Assembly: GCF_000429665.1 (NCBI RefSeq)
Contig: NZ_AUCH01000006.1
Span: 1-64,000, forward strand
Reading direction: 5' to 3'
Source: Azovibrio restrictus DSM 23866
GTDB lineage: Bacteria; Pseudomonadota; Gammaproteobacteria; Burkholderiales; Rhodocyclaceae
Length of the DNA stretch: 64,000 nt
In this document: positions 1-9,134 of the stretch, one piece after another
Position numbering within the stretch: position 1 is the first letter of the stretch
Layout of the letters: every line of letters begins with the position of its first letter
Translations under genes and position numbers: made by a program
The notes under the pieces: generated by a model
Seen by the model: only the letters and a program-made list of their open reading frames with translations
Databases searched by the model: none
What the model was told of the DNA's origin: nothing

Positions 1-1722
1 GGTGGTGTCGTCCCAGAGCAGTTCGTTGGCGCCGTTGCCCTTGTACATCTTGCTCTTGAGGGCGGCGAGCTTGCGGTTGCCGGGCAGGTTGCCGGCGTGG
101 CTGGCGGTGGCAGGACGATGGGTGCCGTTATAGACGGTGCCGGTGACGATGGGGCGGTCGATGTCGCCGCCCACGTAGGAGATGATCACCTCGTCGCCGA
201 CCCGGGGAATGAAGAGGCCGCCGTATTCGGTGCCGGACCAAGGCTGGACGACGCGGATCCACTGGGAATCCCGGTCCGAGTCGGTGGCCCCGGCGCCCTG
301 GGCGTGGGCATGGTCGGCCTGGCGGGTGAAGGGCATGCGCACCTTGATCCGCCCCAGCTCGTCGGTGTGGATCTCCTCCCCCTCCGGCCCCACCACGATC
401 CCGATTAGCAGGCTCGGTGCCACCGGCTTGGCGTGGGCGGTGCCGGCGAACAGGGGCAGGATGGGAATGCCGACCCGGACGCAGTCGAACTGATTGCGCA
501 GGACCGGGTGTTCCAGATCCTGCAGGGTCTGCTGGTTTTCTGCCCGGGCCAGGGTGGCGAGCAGGGCGTCCAGGCGGGGGTCGAAGGGCTGGGGTAGGGC
601 CGGCCCCTGGCCCAGGGAGGCCTCCAGCTCGGCGGGCAGGTTGTTGCGCACGTAGAGACTGATGCGGATCAGGGCAAAGCGCCTTGCCTCGCTCCCTCCC
701 TGGTCATGGACCGGGTGTTCCAGCAGCTCGAAACAGTGGCCGACACTCAGTTCCCGCTGACTGCCCCGTCCGGTGAAGGTCTTGCCGGCCATCTGGTAGG
801 CCTGCTCGCGCAAGCGCCCGTAGCGGTCGTAGTCGCCGGGGTCGTTGGCGGCGTGGCTGGTGTCGTAGTGGTAGTCCTCCAGGGTGGCGGCCAGGCTGTC
901 CCCGTATTTGCCCTGGACCAAGCTGACCTGGTCCTCCTGGTCCTGGACCTGTACGGGCTTGTAGTCGTAGCTGGCCCGGAAGGTGCTGCCGGGCTGCAGT
1001 TCCCGGCTGGCGAACCATTCGCTGATGCCGTCTTCGGTCTCGCTGCCGTCGTTGCGATGGAAGCGGACCTGGGGTGCGGTGGAGTCGGTGAAGGCGGCCT
1101 GGGGATCGTCGAACAGCACCAGGGTGATGCGCGGGGCCTGCCCGGGGCGGCCCCCGTCCCCATGGCGGCAGAACCAGGAGATGCCCTCCTGGGCCAGCCA
1201 GCGCTGGATGAAGTGGGTGTCGGATTCGTTGTACTGGGTGACCCAGGACTGGGGCGGATGTTTGCCGGTGCAGCGGTCATCCAGCTCGAAGCAGGCTTGC
1301 AGGACGGGGTTGGCCTCCTGGTGCTCGCGCAGGATCTGGGCCACGAACTCCCTCACGCTCAGGTCCTGGAACACCCGGCTGTTGTGGCGCAGGGCCAGGA
1401 CCGCCAGGGGGTCCCGCAGGATCAGCCGGTAGCGGGCGAAGCCGCCGTTGCTGCCCTCCTGCCGGGCTTCGGTGACCAGACCGCAGAGGGCCCGCTCCTG
1501 ACCGTCATCGGTGCGCAGGGAGAGCTGGGCCGGCACGCCGATGAACTGCTTGAGTTCCAGGTGCGCATCGGCGGCGAGGCAGTCCAGGGCGTAGGCATAG
1601 CCTTCGGAGCAGTGCTCCCAGCCCTGGAGTTCAAAGGGCAGGAGGGTGTCATCGGCGAGGCCGGCATCAGCGGCGAAGGACAGCTTGAGCAGCCGGTTGG
1701 CCTGGGAGAAGGCGGCAGCCAT
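1..1722 (-). CDS. vgrG: Type VI secretion tip protein VgrG, C-terminus cut by window edge
   Basis: The 574 visible residues read through to the left edge without a stop, so the C-terminal end is missing. VgrG trimers form the spike on the Hcp tube of the type VI secretion system and carry effectors into target cells. The N-terminal part (about 1-330) resembles the gp27-like Vgr domain (FIGVPAQLSLR, then VTQYNESDTHFIQRWLAQEG). The later part is gp5-like, with the OB-fold signature GRIKVRMPF and DRDSQWIRVVQPWSG, followed by GGLFIPRVGDEVIISYVGGD and DRPIVTGTVYNGTH. The start at 1722 (MAAAFSQANRL) is the first ATG and fits the family N-terminus. No other T6SS gene is in the window. Whether an effector domain is fused at the C-terminus cannot be seen. 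Confidence 0.93.
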   Translation of the reverse strand, partial: MAAAFSQANRLLKLSFAADAGLADDTLLPFELQGWEHCSEGYAYALDCLAADAHLELKQFIGVPAQLSLRTDDGQERALCGLVTEARQEGSNGGFARYRLILRDPLAVLALRHNSRVFQDLSVREFVAQILREHQEANPVLQACFELDDRCTGKHPPQSWVTQYNESDTHFIQRWLAQEGISWFCRHGDGGRPGQAPRITLVLFDDPQAAFTDSTAPQVRFHRNDGSETEDGISEWFASRELQPGSTFRASYDYKPVQVQDQEDQVSLVQGKYGDSLAATLEDYHYDTSHAANDPGDYDRYGRLREQAYQMAGKTFTGRGSQRELSVGHCFELLEHPVHDQGGSEARRFALIRISLYVRNNLPAELEASLGQGPALPQPFDPRLDALLATLARAENQQTLQDLEHPVLRNQFDCVRVGIPILPLFAGTAHAKPVAPSLLIGIVVGPEGEEIHTDELGRIKVRMPFTRQADHAHAQGAGATDSDRDSQWIRVVQPWSGTEYGGLFIPRVGDEVIISYVGGDIDRPIVTGTVYNGTHRPATASHAGNLPGNRKLAALKSKMYKGNGANELLWDDTT

Positions 1723-1806
1723 CGGGACTCCGGGATTTCGGGAAAACCCGGATTGTGCCCTTTCATGACATTTGCTTCAATGACGTTTGAATTTTTCCCG
1801 GCGGAC

Positions 1807-4800
1807 TCAGGCGCGGCCCTGTTTCTCTGCAGTCTGGAAGGCCTCCCGGAGGTTTTCCCGCAGCTGGGCGTCGTCCCAGGGTTTGGTGAAGAACTTGTAG
1901 ATGGCGCCGCGGTTCACCGCCTGGGTGATGGTCTCGATTTCCGAGTAGCCCGAGAGCACGATGCGGATGGTGTCCGGGTACAGCTCCTTGACCCGGGAGA
2001 GGAACTCGGTGCCGCTCATTTCCGGCATGCGCTGGTCCGAGACGATCACCTGGACCTGGTGCTGGGCGAGCAGATCGAAGGCTTCCCGGGGGTCGGTGGT
2101 GGCGAGGATCTTGTAGCCGTCCGGGCGCAGCAGCCGCTGCAGGGCGCGCAGGATGTTGGGCTCGTCGTCCAGGAGTAGCAGGGTGCGCTGGCCGGCCACC
2201 TGTTCGGGGGCCGCGGGCAGGCGCCGGGATTCCCGTATCAGGGCGGCGAATTCCCCGGGCACCAGGGCCCGGCTGAACAGGAAGCCCTGCATGGAGGCGC
2301 AGCCCCGCTGGCGCAGGAAGTTCAGCTGGCTCTCGGTTTCCACCCCCTCGGCCAGCACCGTCATGTGCAGGCTTTCGGCCAGGGCGATGGTGGCGTTGGC
2401 GATGGCCGCGTTGGTGGGGTTGGAGGAGATGTCGCGCACGAAGGACTGGTCGATCTTGATCTTGTCGAAGGGGAAGCGGGACAGATAGGCCAGGGAGGAG
2501 TAACCGGTGCCGAAGTCGTCCAGGGACAGCTTCACCCCCAGCTGGTGCAGCCGGTGGCTGGTGGCAATGGCGTCTTCCGCGTCCTCCAGGAAGGCGCTTT
2601 CGGTGAGTTCGATTTCCAGGTAATGGGGGGCCAGGCCGCTCTGCTGCAGGGCCTGCTCCACGACGCTGACCAGGTCCTGGGACTTGAACTGGCGCACCGA
2701 GACATTTACGGCCATCACCAGGGGGGACAGTCCCTCATCCTGCCAGGCCTTGTTCTGCCGGCAGGCTTCCGCCAGAGCCCAGGCGCCCATGGGCAGGATC
2801 AGGCCGCTCTGTTCGGCCACGGGGATGAATTCGGCCGGGGGAATCCGGCCCAGTTCCGGGCTTTCCCAGCGCATCAGGGCCTCGACCCCGTTGACCCGGC
2901 CGCTGCGGATGTCCACCTGGGGCTGGTAGTGGAGGCTGAACTCGCCCTTTTCCAGGGCCCGGCGCATCTGGGTTTCCATGCTCAGGCGCTGGCGCACCTG
3001 CTGGGAGAGTTCGGCGGTGTAGAAGCAGAAGGTGTCCCGCCCCTGCTTCTTGGCCTGGTACAGGGCCGTGTCCGCATGCTGGATCAGGTCGTGGGGAGTT
3101 TCACCGTCTTCCGGGTAGAGGCTGATGCCCAGGCTGCCGCCCAGGTAGATCTCCCGGCTGTCGGCGAGGGAGAGGGGCTGGTGCAGCATGTCCAGGATGC
3201 ACTGGCCGACCCGGGCCGCTTCGTCGGGGATTTCCATGTGTTCCAGGATCACCAGGAACTCGTCGCCGCCCAGGCGGGCCAGGGTGTCCCGGCCGCGCAG
3301 CCGCTCCTTGAGGCGCTGGGCCACCAGCTGCAGCACCTGGTCCCCCACCGGGTGGCCGAGACTGTCGTTGATGGTCTTGAAGTGATCCAGGTCCAGGTAG
3401 ATCACCCCCAGGCCGTGCCGGTCCCGCTCCGCCTGTTCGATGGCGTGTTCCAGGCGGGACAGGGCCAGGAGCCGGTTGGGCAGGTGGGTGAGGGGGTCGT
3501 AGTGGGTGAGCCGGTCCCGCTCCTGTTCGCTCTGCTTCAGGCGTGACAGGTCGGTCATGACCCCCACGTAATGGCTGGGGTTGCCCTTGCCGTCGCGCAC
3601 GGTGCTGATGCTGAGGAACTGGGGATAGGTTTCCCCGTTCCTGCGCCGGTTCCAGATTTCCCCCTGCCAGTCCCCGTGGGTCTGCAGGGAGGACCACATC
3701 TCCTGGTAGAACTCCGGGGTCTGCAGGTTGGATTTGAGCAGGGAAGGGTTCTGCCCCAGGGCCTCTTCGGCGCTGAAGCCGGTCATGTCGCACCAGGCCT
3801 TGTTGACCGAGATGATGGCGGGGCTGAGGTCGGTGACCACCACCCCGTCGTGGGTGCTGGCCAGGACGGCGGCCGCCTGGCGCAGGTTCTGTTCCACCTG
3901 CACCCGTTCCACGGCCAGGGCAGCCATCTGGGCGAACTCCTGGAGCCGGGCCTGGATGTCCGGGTCCGGCAGCTGGGGGCTGCGGGCGTAGAAGTTGAGC
4001 ACCCCCAGGGTCTTGCCCTTGGAGGCCTTGAGGGGCTGGGACCAGACGGCGCGGATGCCCAGATTCTTTTCCAGCTGGGGACAGTTGGCGCAGTCGCTGG
4101 CGTTGCGGATGTCTTCCAGGTACAGGGGTTCGGGGCTGGCCAGGGCGTTGACGGTGCAGCCCCGGGCCTCCGGCTCCCCCAGACCCATGATGTGGCGGTA
4201 GTCCTCTCCCAGGCTGGGGGCGGCGCCCAGGGTCAGGCAGTGGCGCGTTTCGTCCAGGAGCAGGATGGCGGCGTTCCAGGCCGGGAAGATGGCCTCCAGG
4301 TGCTGGATGATCTCTTCCAGCACCCGTTCCAGGGGGGCCCCGTCGAAGATCAGGCTGCGCACCGCCATGCGGGCGTTGCGCACCAGGGTGGCCTCCTTGG
4401 CCCGGGTGATGTCGGCCCAGGTGCCCACCACTTCCAGGGGCCGCCCTTCCGTGTCGCGCAGCAGGCGCAGCCGGTCCCGCAGCCAGACGTAGTGGCCGTC
4501 CCGATGCAGGAAGCGGTACTCCCGCTGCAGTTCGTCGCTCGCCATGAAATTGGCCTGGGCCGCCAGGGCAGCCTCCCGGTCCAGGGGGTGCAGGTGGGAC
4601 CACCACCAGTCGGGTCCCAGGGCTTCGTTGACGCTGTAGCCCAGCATCCGGTCGATATTGGGGCTGACCCAGAGGGGGTGCAGTTTTTCCCCGTCCACCC
4701 GCAGCTTGAACAGCACCGTGGCACTGGCGGCGAGGATGTGGTTGAGGCGCTCGTTGGCTTCCTGCAGGGCCGCTTTTTCCCGGGCCAGTTCGACCCGGTG

Positions 4801-5580
4801 CTGGACCTTTTCCAGGGTGGCCGGCAGGGCATGCAGGTAGCCCTCGTGCTTGACCAGGTAATCGTCCACCCCCAGGTGCAGGGCCATGGCCGCGGCCTCT
4901 TCGCTGCCCTGGCCGGTGATCAGGATGATGGGCAGGCTGAGGTGGCGTTCCTGGCGCAGGATCTTGGTCAGCTCCAGGGCATCCATGTCGGGCAGCCGGT
5001 AGTCCAGCAGCAGTACCTGGTATTCGGGAGTGATAGCCGGACTGGCGGGCAGGCGTTCGAGGATCTGCCGGGCGGTGGACACGGCCTGCAGCTCGATGTG
5101 GGGGGCGTGGGTGGCGAGGTGGATGCGGGTCAGCGCCACGTCGTCTTCGTTGGGTTCGGCGTAGAGCACTTCCAGAGGGTGGGCGGCGGGGCTGCGGAAC
5201 TGGTTGTTGCGCAGCACTTCCCGCAGCAGCCCGGGCAGCTGCTCCAGGTAGTCGCCCCGCTTGATCAGGTAATCCTGGGCGCCGCCCTTGAGGGCGGCGA
5301 TGGCGGAATCCTGGTCCCCCTGGCCAGTGACCAGCACCACCGGCAGCTTCTGTCCTTCCAGGCGCAGGCCGCTCAGAAGCTCCAGGCCGCTGCCGTCGGG
5401 CAGGTACAGGTCGGTGAGCAGCAGGTCGTAGGGAACCTGGTGCAGGGCCGCAGCGAGCCGGGCCCGGGCCGCCTGGAGCGAGCACACCACGTCCAGTTCG
5501 ATGTCGGGCGCCTGGCGGGCCAGGACCCGGCGGGCCAGATCGGCATCGGCGGCGGAGTCTTCCACATAAAGCACGCGCAT
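1807..5580 (-). CDS. Multi-sensor cyclic-di-GMP protein: REC-REC-PAS-GAF-PAS-GGDEF-EAL-REC
   Basis: A 1257-residue cytoplasmic protein predicted to make and/or degrade cyclic-di-GMP under phosphorelay control. Domain order: REC1 (about 1-122, phospho-acceptor D57, K107), REC2 (about 136-262, D193, K244), PAS (about 280-395), GAF (about 405-560, with a DCANC cysteine pair near 496-500), PAS (about 568-685), GGDEF (about 690-855, intact GGDEF at 771-775 and inhibitory-site RGRD at 762-765), EAL (about 865-1115, EAL at 900-902, DDFGTGYSS at 1021-1029, EGVE motif), and a C-terminal RpfG-like REC (about 1130-1250, VSDQRMPEMSG). Both enzymatic motifs look intact. The ATG at 5580 is chosen because REC1 begins there; the frame stays open upstream only as an overlap with the neighbouring genes. 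It lies 5 nt after the response-regulator gene, so it is the last gene of the operon. Confidence 0.92.
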   Translation of the reverse strand: MRVLYVEDSAADADLARRVLARQAPDIELDVVCSLQAARARLAAALHQVPYDLLLTDLYLPDGSGLELLSGLRLEGQKLPVVLVTGQGDQDSAIAALKGGAQDYLIKRGDYLEQLPGLLREVLRNNQFRSPAAHPLEVLYAEPNEDDVALTRIHLATHAPHIELQAVSTARQILERLPASPAITPEYQVLLLDYRLPDMDALELTKILRQERHLSLPIILITGQGSEEAAAMALHLGVDDYLVKHEGYLHALPATLEKVQHRVELAREKAALQEANERLNHILAASATVLFKLRVDGEKLHPLWVSPNIDRMLGYSVNEALGPDWWWSHLHPLDREAALAAQANFMASDELQREYRFLHRDGHYVWLRDRLRLLRDTEGRPLEVVGTWADITRAKEATLVRNARMAVRSLIFDGAPLERVLEEIIQHLEAIFPAWNAAILLLDETRHCLTLGAAPSLGEDYRHIMGLGEPEARGCTVNALASPEPLYLEDIRNASDCANCPQLEKNLGIRAVWSQPLKASKGKTLGVLNFYARSPQLPDPDIQARLQEFAQMAALAVERVQVEQNLRQAAAVLASTHDGVVVTDLSPAIISVNKAWCDMTGFSAEEALGQNPSLLKSNLQTPEFYQEMWSSLQTHGDWQGEIWNRRRNGETYPQFLSISTVRDGKGNPSHYVGVMTDLSRLKQSEQERDRLTHYDPLTHLPNRLLALSRLEHAIEQAERDRHGLGVIYLDLDHFKTINDSLGHPVGDQVLQLVAQRLKERLRGRDTLARLGGDEFLVILEHMEIPDEAARVGQCILDMLHQPLSLADSREIYLGGSLGISLYPEDGETPHDLIQHADTALYQAKKQGRDTFCFYTAELSQQVRQRLSMETQMRRALEKGEFSLHYQPQVDIRSGRVNGVEALMRWESPELGRIPPAEFIPVAEQSGLILPMGAWALAEACRQNKAWQDEGLSPLVMAVNVSVRQFKSQDLVSVVEQALQQSGLAPHYLEIELTESAFLEDAEDAIATSHRLHQLGVKLSLDDFGTGYSSLAYLSRFPFDKIKIDQSFVRDISSNPTNAAIANATIALAESLHMTVLAEGVETESQLNFLRQRGCASMQGFLFSRALVPGEFAALIRESRRLPAAPEQVAGQRTLLLLDDEPNILRALQRLLRPDGYKILATTDPREAFDLLAQHQVQVIVSDQRMPEMSGTEFLSRVKELYPDTIRIVLSGYSEIETITQAVNRGAIYKFFTKPWDDAQLRENLREAFQTAEKQGRA

Positions 5581-5585
5581 GATGC

Positions 5586-6011
5586 TTACTCGGGTTTGCG
5601 GTTGAGGACGCACCAGTAGAGTTCGATGTGCTCGGCCACTTCCATGAAGCGCTCGAAGCTCACGGGTTTGACGATATAGGAATTGACGCCCAGGGCATAG
5701 GCGCTGTCCATGTCCCGGTCCTCGGCGGAGGAGGTGAGCACCACCACCGGGATACGGCGGAAACGGGGATGTTCCTTGAGCTGGCGCAGCACTTCCAGGC
5801 CGTCCACCTTGGGCAGTTTCAGGTCCAGGAGGATCACCGCCGGCAGGGGCTCGTCGGCCTCCCAGCGGGGCAGGAAATCCAGGGCTTCCTCCCCATCCCG
5901 GGCGATCAGGATGGGATTGGAAAGATGCTTGCGCTTGAAGGCCCGCAGGGTCAGGTCCAGGTCTACCGGGTTGTCTTCCACCAGCAGGATGGGTGGGGTG
6001 GCTTGGTTCAT
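5586..6011 (-). CDS. Single-domain response regulator (Rcp1-like)
   Basis: A 141-residue stand-alone receiver domain. The acidic pocket (VEDNPVD), phospho-acceptor aspartate D63 (LLDLKLPKVDG), the TSS switch motif and the VKP lysine are all present, with no output domain. It resembles the Rcp1 family, which pairs with PAS/phytochrome-type kinases. Its ATG overlaps the stop codon of the upstream kinase gene (ATGA), so the two are probably translationally coupled. Cognate phosphorylation by that kinase, and onward signalling to the GGDEF-EAL protein encoded 5 nt downstream, are inferences from the operon. Confidence 0.92.
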   Translation of the reverse strand: MNQATPPILLVEDNPVDLDLTLRAFKRKHLSNPILIARDGEEALDFLPRWEADEPLPAVILLDLKLPKVDGLEVLRQLKEHPRFRRIPVVVLTSSAEDRDMDSAYALGVNSYIVKPVSFERFMEVAEHIELYWCVLNRKPE

Positions 6012-7732
6012 GACGGCAGCTCCAGATGGAAGGTGGCGCCGGCTCCCGGGGTGCTCTCTGCCCAGACCCGGCCGCCCATGCGCTGCATGGCCTTGTGCAC
6101 CAGGGCCAGGCCGATGCCGGTGCCGGGAAAGTCCTCGGCCCGGTGCAGGCGCTGGAAAATCCTGAAGATACGGTCATGGTACTTCATGTCGAAGCCGATG
6201 CCATGGTCGCGCACCGCCAGCTGAATCTGGCCCTGCTCCTGGCGGGCCTCGATGTGGATCAGGGGGGGCTGGGCGCCGGGACTGAACTTGATGGCGTTTT
6301 CCAGCAGGTTGCGCAGCACCAGGGCCAGGCCGTCCCGGTCCACCCGGGCCTCCAGGGGCGGCACCTGGATTTCCACCTGGAGACCGGCCCGGGTCAGGGA
6401 TTCGGTCTCGGCCTGCACCACCTCATGCACCAGCCGGGGCAGGTCCACTGCCGTGGCCTCCAGGGGACGGCGCTCCATGCGGGAGTAGGCGAGCAGGTCC
6501 TCGATCAACTGGTGCATCTGGGCCACGCCCTTGCGGATGTTTTCCAGGAACAGGCGGCCGTCTTCGCCGAGCTGCTGGCCGTAGTCCTCCTGGAGCAGCT
6601 GGCTGTAACCATCGATGCCGCGCAGGGGAGCCTTGAGGTCGTGGGAGACCGAATAGGAGAAGGACTCCAGCTCCCGGTTCAAGGCTTCCAGCTCTGCGGT
6701 ACGCTCTGCCACCCGGTATTCCAGGTTGATGTTGAGCAGGCGCAGCTCCTCCTGGGCTTCCCGGGCCTGGGTCACCTCGCGGGCCACCCCCAGCACCCCC
6801 AGCAGCCGGCCCTGGCCGTCCCGTACCGGGGTCTTGATGGTCTCGAACAGGCCCCGGCGCCCATCGGCGGCGAAGGTCAGCCACTCCTCGTTGATGCAGG
6901 GCTGGCCGGCAGCCATGGCCTGGCGGTCGTGCTCCCGGAAAAAGTCGGCCAGCTCCGGGGACACGAAGTCGTAATCGGTACTGCCCACGATCCGCGCCTG
7001 GGGGGCGCCGAAGAATTGTTCGAACCTGGGGTTGCAGACCAGGTACTTGCCCTCCGGATCCTTCATCCACACCAGGTCGGGAATGGTCTCGATCAGGGTG
7101 CGCAGGCGGTTTTCGCTTTCTTCCAGCCGGGCCACGGCTTCCCGGGCGGTGCTGATGTCCTGCAGCACCCCGTAGATGCCCCGCACCTGGCCCGCCTCGT
7201 CCCGCTCCAGCCAGGTGCGGTCGTTGACCCAGGCCCAGGGGCCGGCGGCGGTGCGTATCCGGTATTCCTGGGTATAGTCGTCCGGACCCTGGGCCAGGTG
7301 ATGCGCCACCTCCTGGGTGACCCGCTGCATGTCGTCTGGATGGATCAGGTCGGCAAAATGAATCTGGCCGGAACGCAGCTGCTCCGGGCTGTAACCCCAC
7401 TGGCTGACCGTCGCATTGACGAAGCGCACCGGCCAGCCCGGGGCGTTGTCCCAGGCGATGGTGACCACCGGCGAGCGGTTGATGATGCGGTTGATCTGGT
7501 GCAGGTCCTGCTCCACCAAGGCCCGGGCGGCGAGCACCCGGCGGATGAGGGCGAAGATCAGCAGGGCGGTGGCGGAGACGAAGACCAGCCCCTTCCAGGT
7601 CTGCAGCCGGGCGAACTCGGCCGGGTCCTGGACCAGGATGGACAGCAGCCGATCGGAAAAGACGATCCAGAAGATGCTGAAGGCCACATAGACGGCGGCA
7701 ATGCCGAGGGCCTGGCGGTAGGCGCGGGTCAT
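6008..7732 (-). CDS. Membrane PAS-PAS sensor histidine kinase
   Basis: A 574-residue sensor kinase with two N-terminal membrane helices (about 9-28 and 47-64) and a short periplasmic loop. PAS1 is about 78-198 and PAS2 about 210-325 (IPDLVWMKDPEGKYLVCNP). A coiled coil leads to HisKA with phospho-acceptor H364 (SVSHDLKAPLRG) and a HATPase domain with N box LLENAIKFSP and G boxes DHGIGF and GTGIGLAL. The start at 7732 is preferred over an in-frame ATG 60 nt upstream because GGAG lies 5 nt before it and the first helix follows directly. It heads the operon with the single-domain regulator (4-nt overlap) and the cyclic-di-GMP protein. PAS2 closely resembles a PAS domain in the hybrid kinase at 12410-16288. 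Confidence 0.92.
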   Translation of the reverse strand: MTRAYRQALGIAAVYVAFSIFWIVFSDRLLSILVQDPAEFARLQTWKGLVFVSATALLIFALIRRVLAARALVEQDLHQINRIINRSPVVTIAWDNAPGWPVRFVNATVSQWGYSPEQLRSGQIHFADLIHPDDMQRVTQEVAHHLAQGPDDYTQEYRIRTAAGPWAWVNDRTWLERDEAGQVRGIYGVLQDISTAREAVARLEESENRLRTLIETIPDLVWMKDPEGKYLVCNPRFEQFFGAPQARIVGSTDYDFVSPELADFFREHDRQAMAAGQPCINEEWLTFAADGRRGLFETIKTPVRDGQGRLLGVLGVAREVTQAREAQEELRLLNINLEYRVAERTAELEALNRELESFSYSVSHDLKAPLRGIDGYSQLLQEDYGQQLGEDGRLFLENIRKGVAQMHQLIEDLLAYSRMERRPLEATAVDLPRLVHEVVQAETESLTRAGLQVEIQVPPLEARVDRDGLALVLRNLLENAIKFSPGAQPPLIHIEARQEQGQIQLAVRDHGIGFDMKYHDRIFRIFQRLHRAEDFPGTGIGLALVHKAMQRMGGRVWAESTPGAGATFHLELPS

Positions 7733-7813
7733 GGAAGCTCCATAGGGGCTGGGCCAGGGCTCAAGGGGCCCGGGCTCCGCCATTCTAGCCATGTGGAGGG
7801 CGTGACGGCAGGC

Positions 7814-7841
7814 TTGGTAACGTCATCTTTTCCTTTACAAT
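7814..7841 (+). promoter_or_regulatory. Sigma-70-like promoter of the LuxR-type regulator gene
   Basis: TTGGTA (7814-7819) and TACAAT (7836-7841) are separated by 16 nt in the gap between two divergent signalling genes. The position suits transcription of the regulator starting at 7927. It is a sequence match only. Confidence 0.45.
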
Positions 7842-7926
7842 CCGGCAGCGGGAGCGCGGGGCACGAGGTCCTGGCGTCACCCCATCTCTTGCGCCCGGAA
7901 CTGCCGACCCACTGCCTGCCTGAGCC

Positions 7927-8562
7927 ATGGAAAAAATCACCATCCTGCTTGCCGACGACCAGCTCCTGGTGCGGGCCGGCATCCGTGCCCTGCTGGAAAG
8001 TCAGCCCGGCCACCAGGTAGTGGCCGAATGCGAGAACGGCCCGGATGCCGTGGCCGCCATCGGGACCCTGAAGCCCAGTGTGGCGGTGCTGGACATCGCC
8101 ATGCCCGGCATGTCCGGCATCGAAGTGGCCCAGCGGGTCCGGGGTTTCGATCCCGACATCAAGATCCTGGTGCTCTCCGGCATCGAACGCCAGGAGGTGG
8201 TGGAACAGGCCCTGGCCGCCGGGGTCAATGGCTACATGCTCAAGGATTTCGCCCTGGCGGAACTGCAGCTGGCCCTGGAGACGGTGCTGCGCAACGGCCG
8301 TTTCCTCTCGCCCCGGCTCCAGGAACGGCTGATCAGCCGCATGCTGGAGGGCGGCGCGGCGGCGGCCGTGAGCCTCACCGCCCGGCAGACGGAAATCCTG
8401 CGCCTGGTGGCTTCGGGCCGGTCCACCAAGGAAGTCGCCCGGGAGCTGGACATCAGCCCCAAGACCGTGGAGTTTCACCGGGCCCAGCTGATGGAAAAGC
8501 TCGGGGTGCACGACGTGACGGGCTTGACCCGCTACGCCATGCAGAACGGGCTGGTCCACTGA
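7927..8562 (+). CDS. NarL/FixJ-type response regulator with LuxR helix-turn-helix
   Basis: A 211-residue transcription factor. The receiver domain (1-122) has the acidic pair at residues 10-11, phospho-acceptor D56 (VLDIAMPGMSG) and the lysine in MLKDF. The LuxR-type DNA-binding domain (about 145-205) has the usual LTARQTEILRLVASGRSTKEVA and SPKTVEFHRAQLMEKLGV pattern. It is divergent from the kinase operon at 7732-1807 across a 194-nt gap, which suggests it may act with that operon; no kinase is adjacent on its own strand. The Hpt gene at 8567-8926 is convergent, 4 nt away. Confidence 0.93.
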   Translation: MEKITILLADDQLLVRAGIRALLESQPGHQVVAECENGPDAVAAIGTLKPSVAVLDIAMPGMSGIEVAQRVRGFDPDIKILVLSGIERQEVVEQALAAGVNGYMLKDFALAELQLALETVLRNGRFLSPRLQERLISRMLEGGAAAAVSLTARQTEILRLVASGRSTKEVARELDISPKTVEFHRAQLMEKLGVHDVTGLTRYAMQNGLVH

Positions 8563-8566
8563 GGCT

Positions 8567-8926
8567 TTAGTCCGCCGCGTTGACAAACCGGCGCAGTTCC
8601 CCGGCCATGGTTTCCATGGCTGTGTGCATGCGGGCGCAGTCCGCGGGCCATTCCTCCACCAGGTTTTCGATCAGGTCGTTTTCTATCTTGCGGGCGATGG
8701 AGAGGCATTCCTCGGCGGCGAATACCGCACAGGTGCCGCGGATGTCGTGGGCGATGCGCCGGATGGCGGCCAGGTCCCCGTGCCCCACGGCACTTTCCAG
8801 GCGCGCCAGGGTGCTGCCGTAGGTTTCCAGAAACATCTGTGCCAGGCGTCGGGCCACGCTCCGGTTGCCGCCCAGGACTTCCACCAGGGAATCGAGGCCG
8901 CAGTTGCGGCTTGTGTCGTTGTTCAT
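8567..8926 (-). CDS. Stand-alone histidine phosphotransfer (Hpt) protein
   Basis: A 119-residue all-helical protein whose length and motif fit a single Hpt domain. The phosphorylatable histidine is H60 in RIAHDIRGTCAVF; the residue usually Lys after it is Arg. Hpt proteins shuttle phosphoryl groups between hybrid-kinase receivers and final response regulators. It is a single gene convergent with the LuxR-type regulator. Hybrid kinases encoded nearby carry their own Hpt domains, so its partner is not obvious. Confidence 0.85.
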   Translation of the reverse strand: MNNDTSRNCGLDSLVEVLGGNRSVARRLAQMFLETYGSTLARLESAVGHGDLAAIRRIAHDIRGTCAVFAAEECLSIARKIENDLIENLVEEWPADCARMHTAMETMAGELRRFVNAAD

Positions 8927-8987
8927 GGGCGGGCTCCTGCGAAAGTTGAGGCTAGCCTAGGGCGCAGGCGTTAAGCTGTAAACCAGG

Positions 8988-9017
8988 GCAAACCCTAGGT
9001 CCCGGACCAGGGTTTGC
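8988..9017. promoter_or_regulatory. Inverted repeat in the hpt / cyclic-di-GMP operon divergent region
   Basis: GCAAACCCT (8988-8996) and AGGGTTTGC (9009-9017) are perfect 9-nt inverted arms with a 12-nt spacer. A further pair, CCTAGGG (8956-8962) and CCCTAGG (8993-8999), overlaps it. The repeats lie between divergent genes and lack a T tract, so a binding site is more likely than a terminator. The function is unknown. Confidence 0.4.
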
Positions 9018-9134
9018 GCCGGGTGACCCCGGGGCCGGAATCCTTCATGCTGCGGCTGTGGCACTGGCAGCGCTCCGGTACCTGCCCTGGCCTGCCGGGG
9101 CCGGCCCCATCCACGGATATTGAGGAGACTTGCC

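Noticed and set aside
1739..1750. CGGGAAAACCCG dyad upstream of vgrG, resembling the aspA/dctA motif
   Set aside because: Half-site spacing differs by 2 bp, it is single, and no -24/-12 element follows.
3571..5619. Very long open frame opposite the cyclic-di-GMP gene
   Set aside because: It is an antisense artefact of high-GC codon bias; the product is Gly/Val/Gln repetitive and has no domain. The same applies opposite the kinases, argS, ubiB and the helicase.
9059..9074. TGGCAC-N5-GCGCT with GG and GC 10 nt apart, before the 108-residue gene at 9135
   Set aside because: The -12 element is poor (GCGC instead of TTGC) and the area is very GC-rich, so a chance match is likely.
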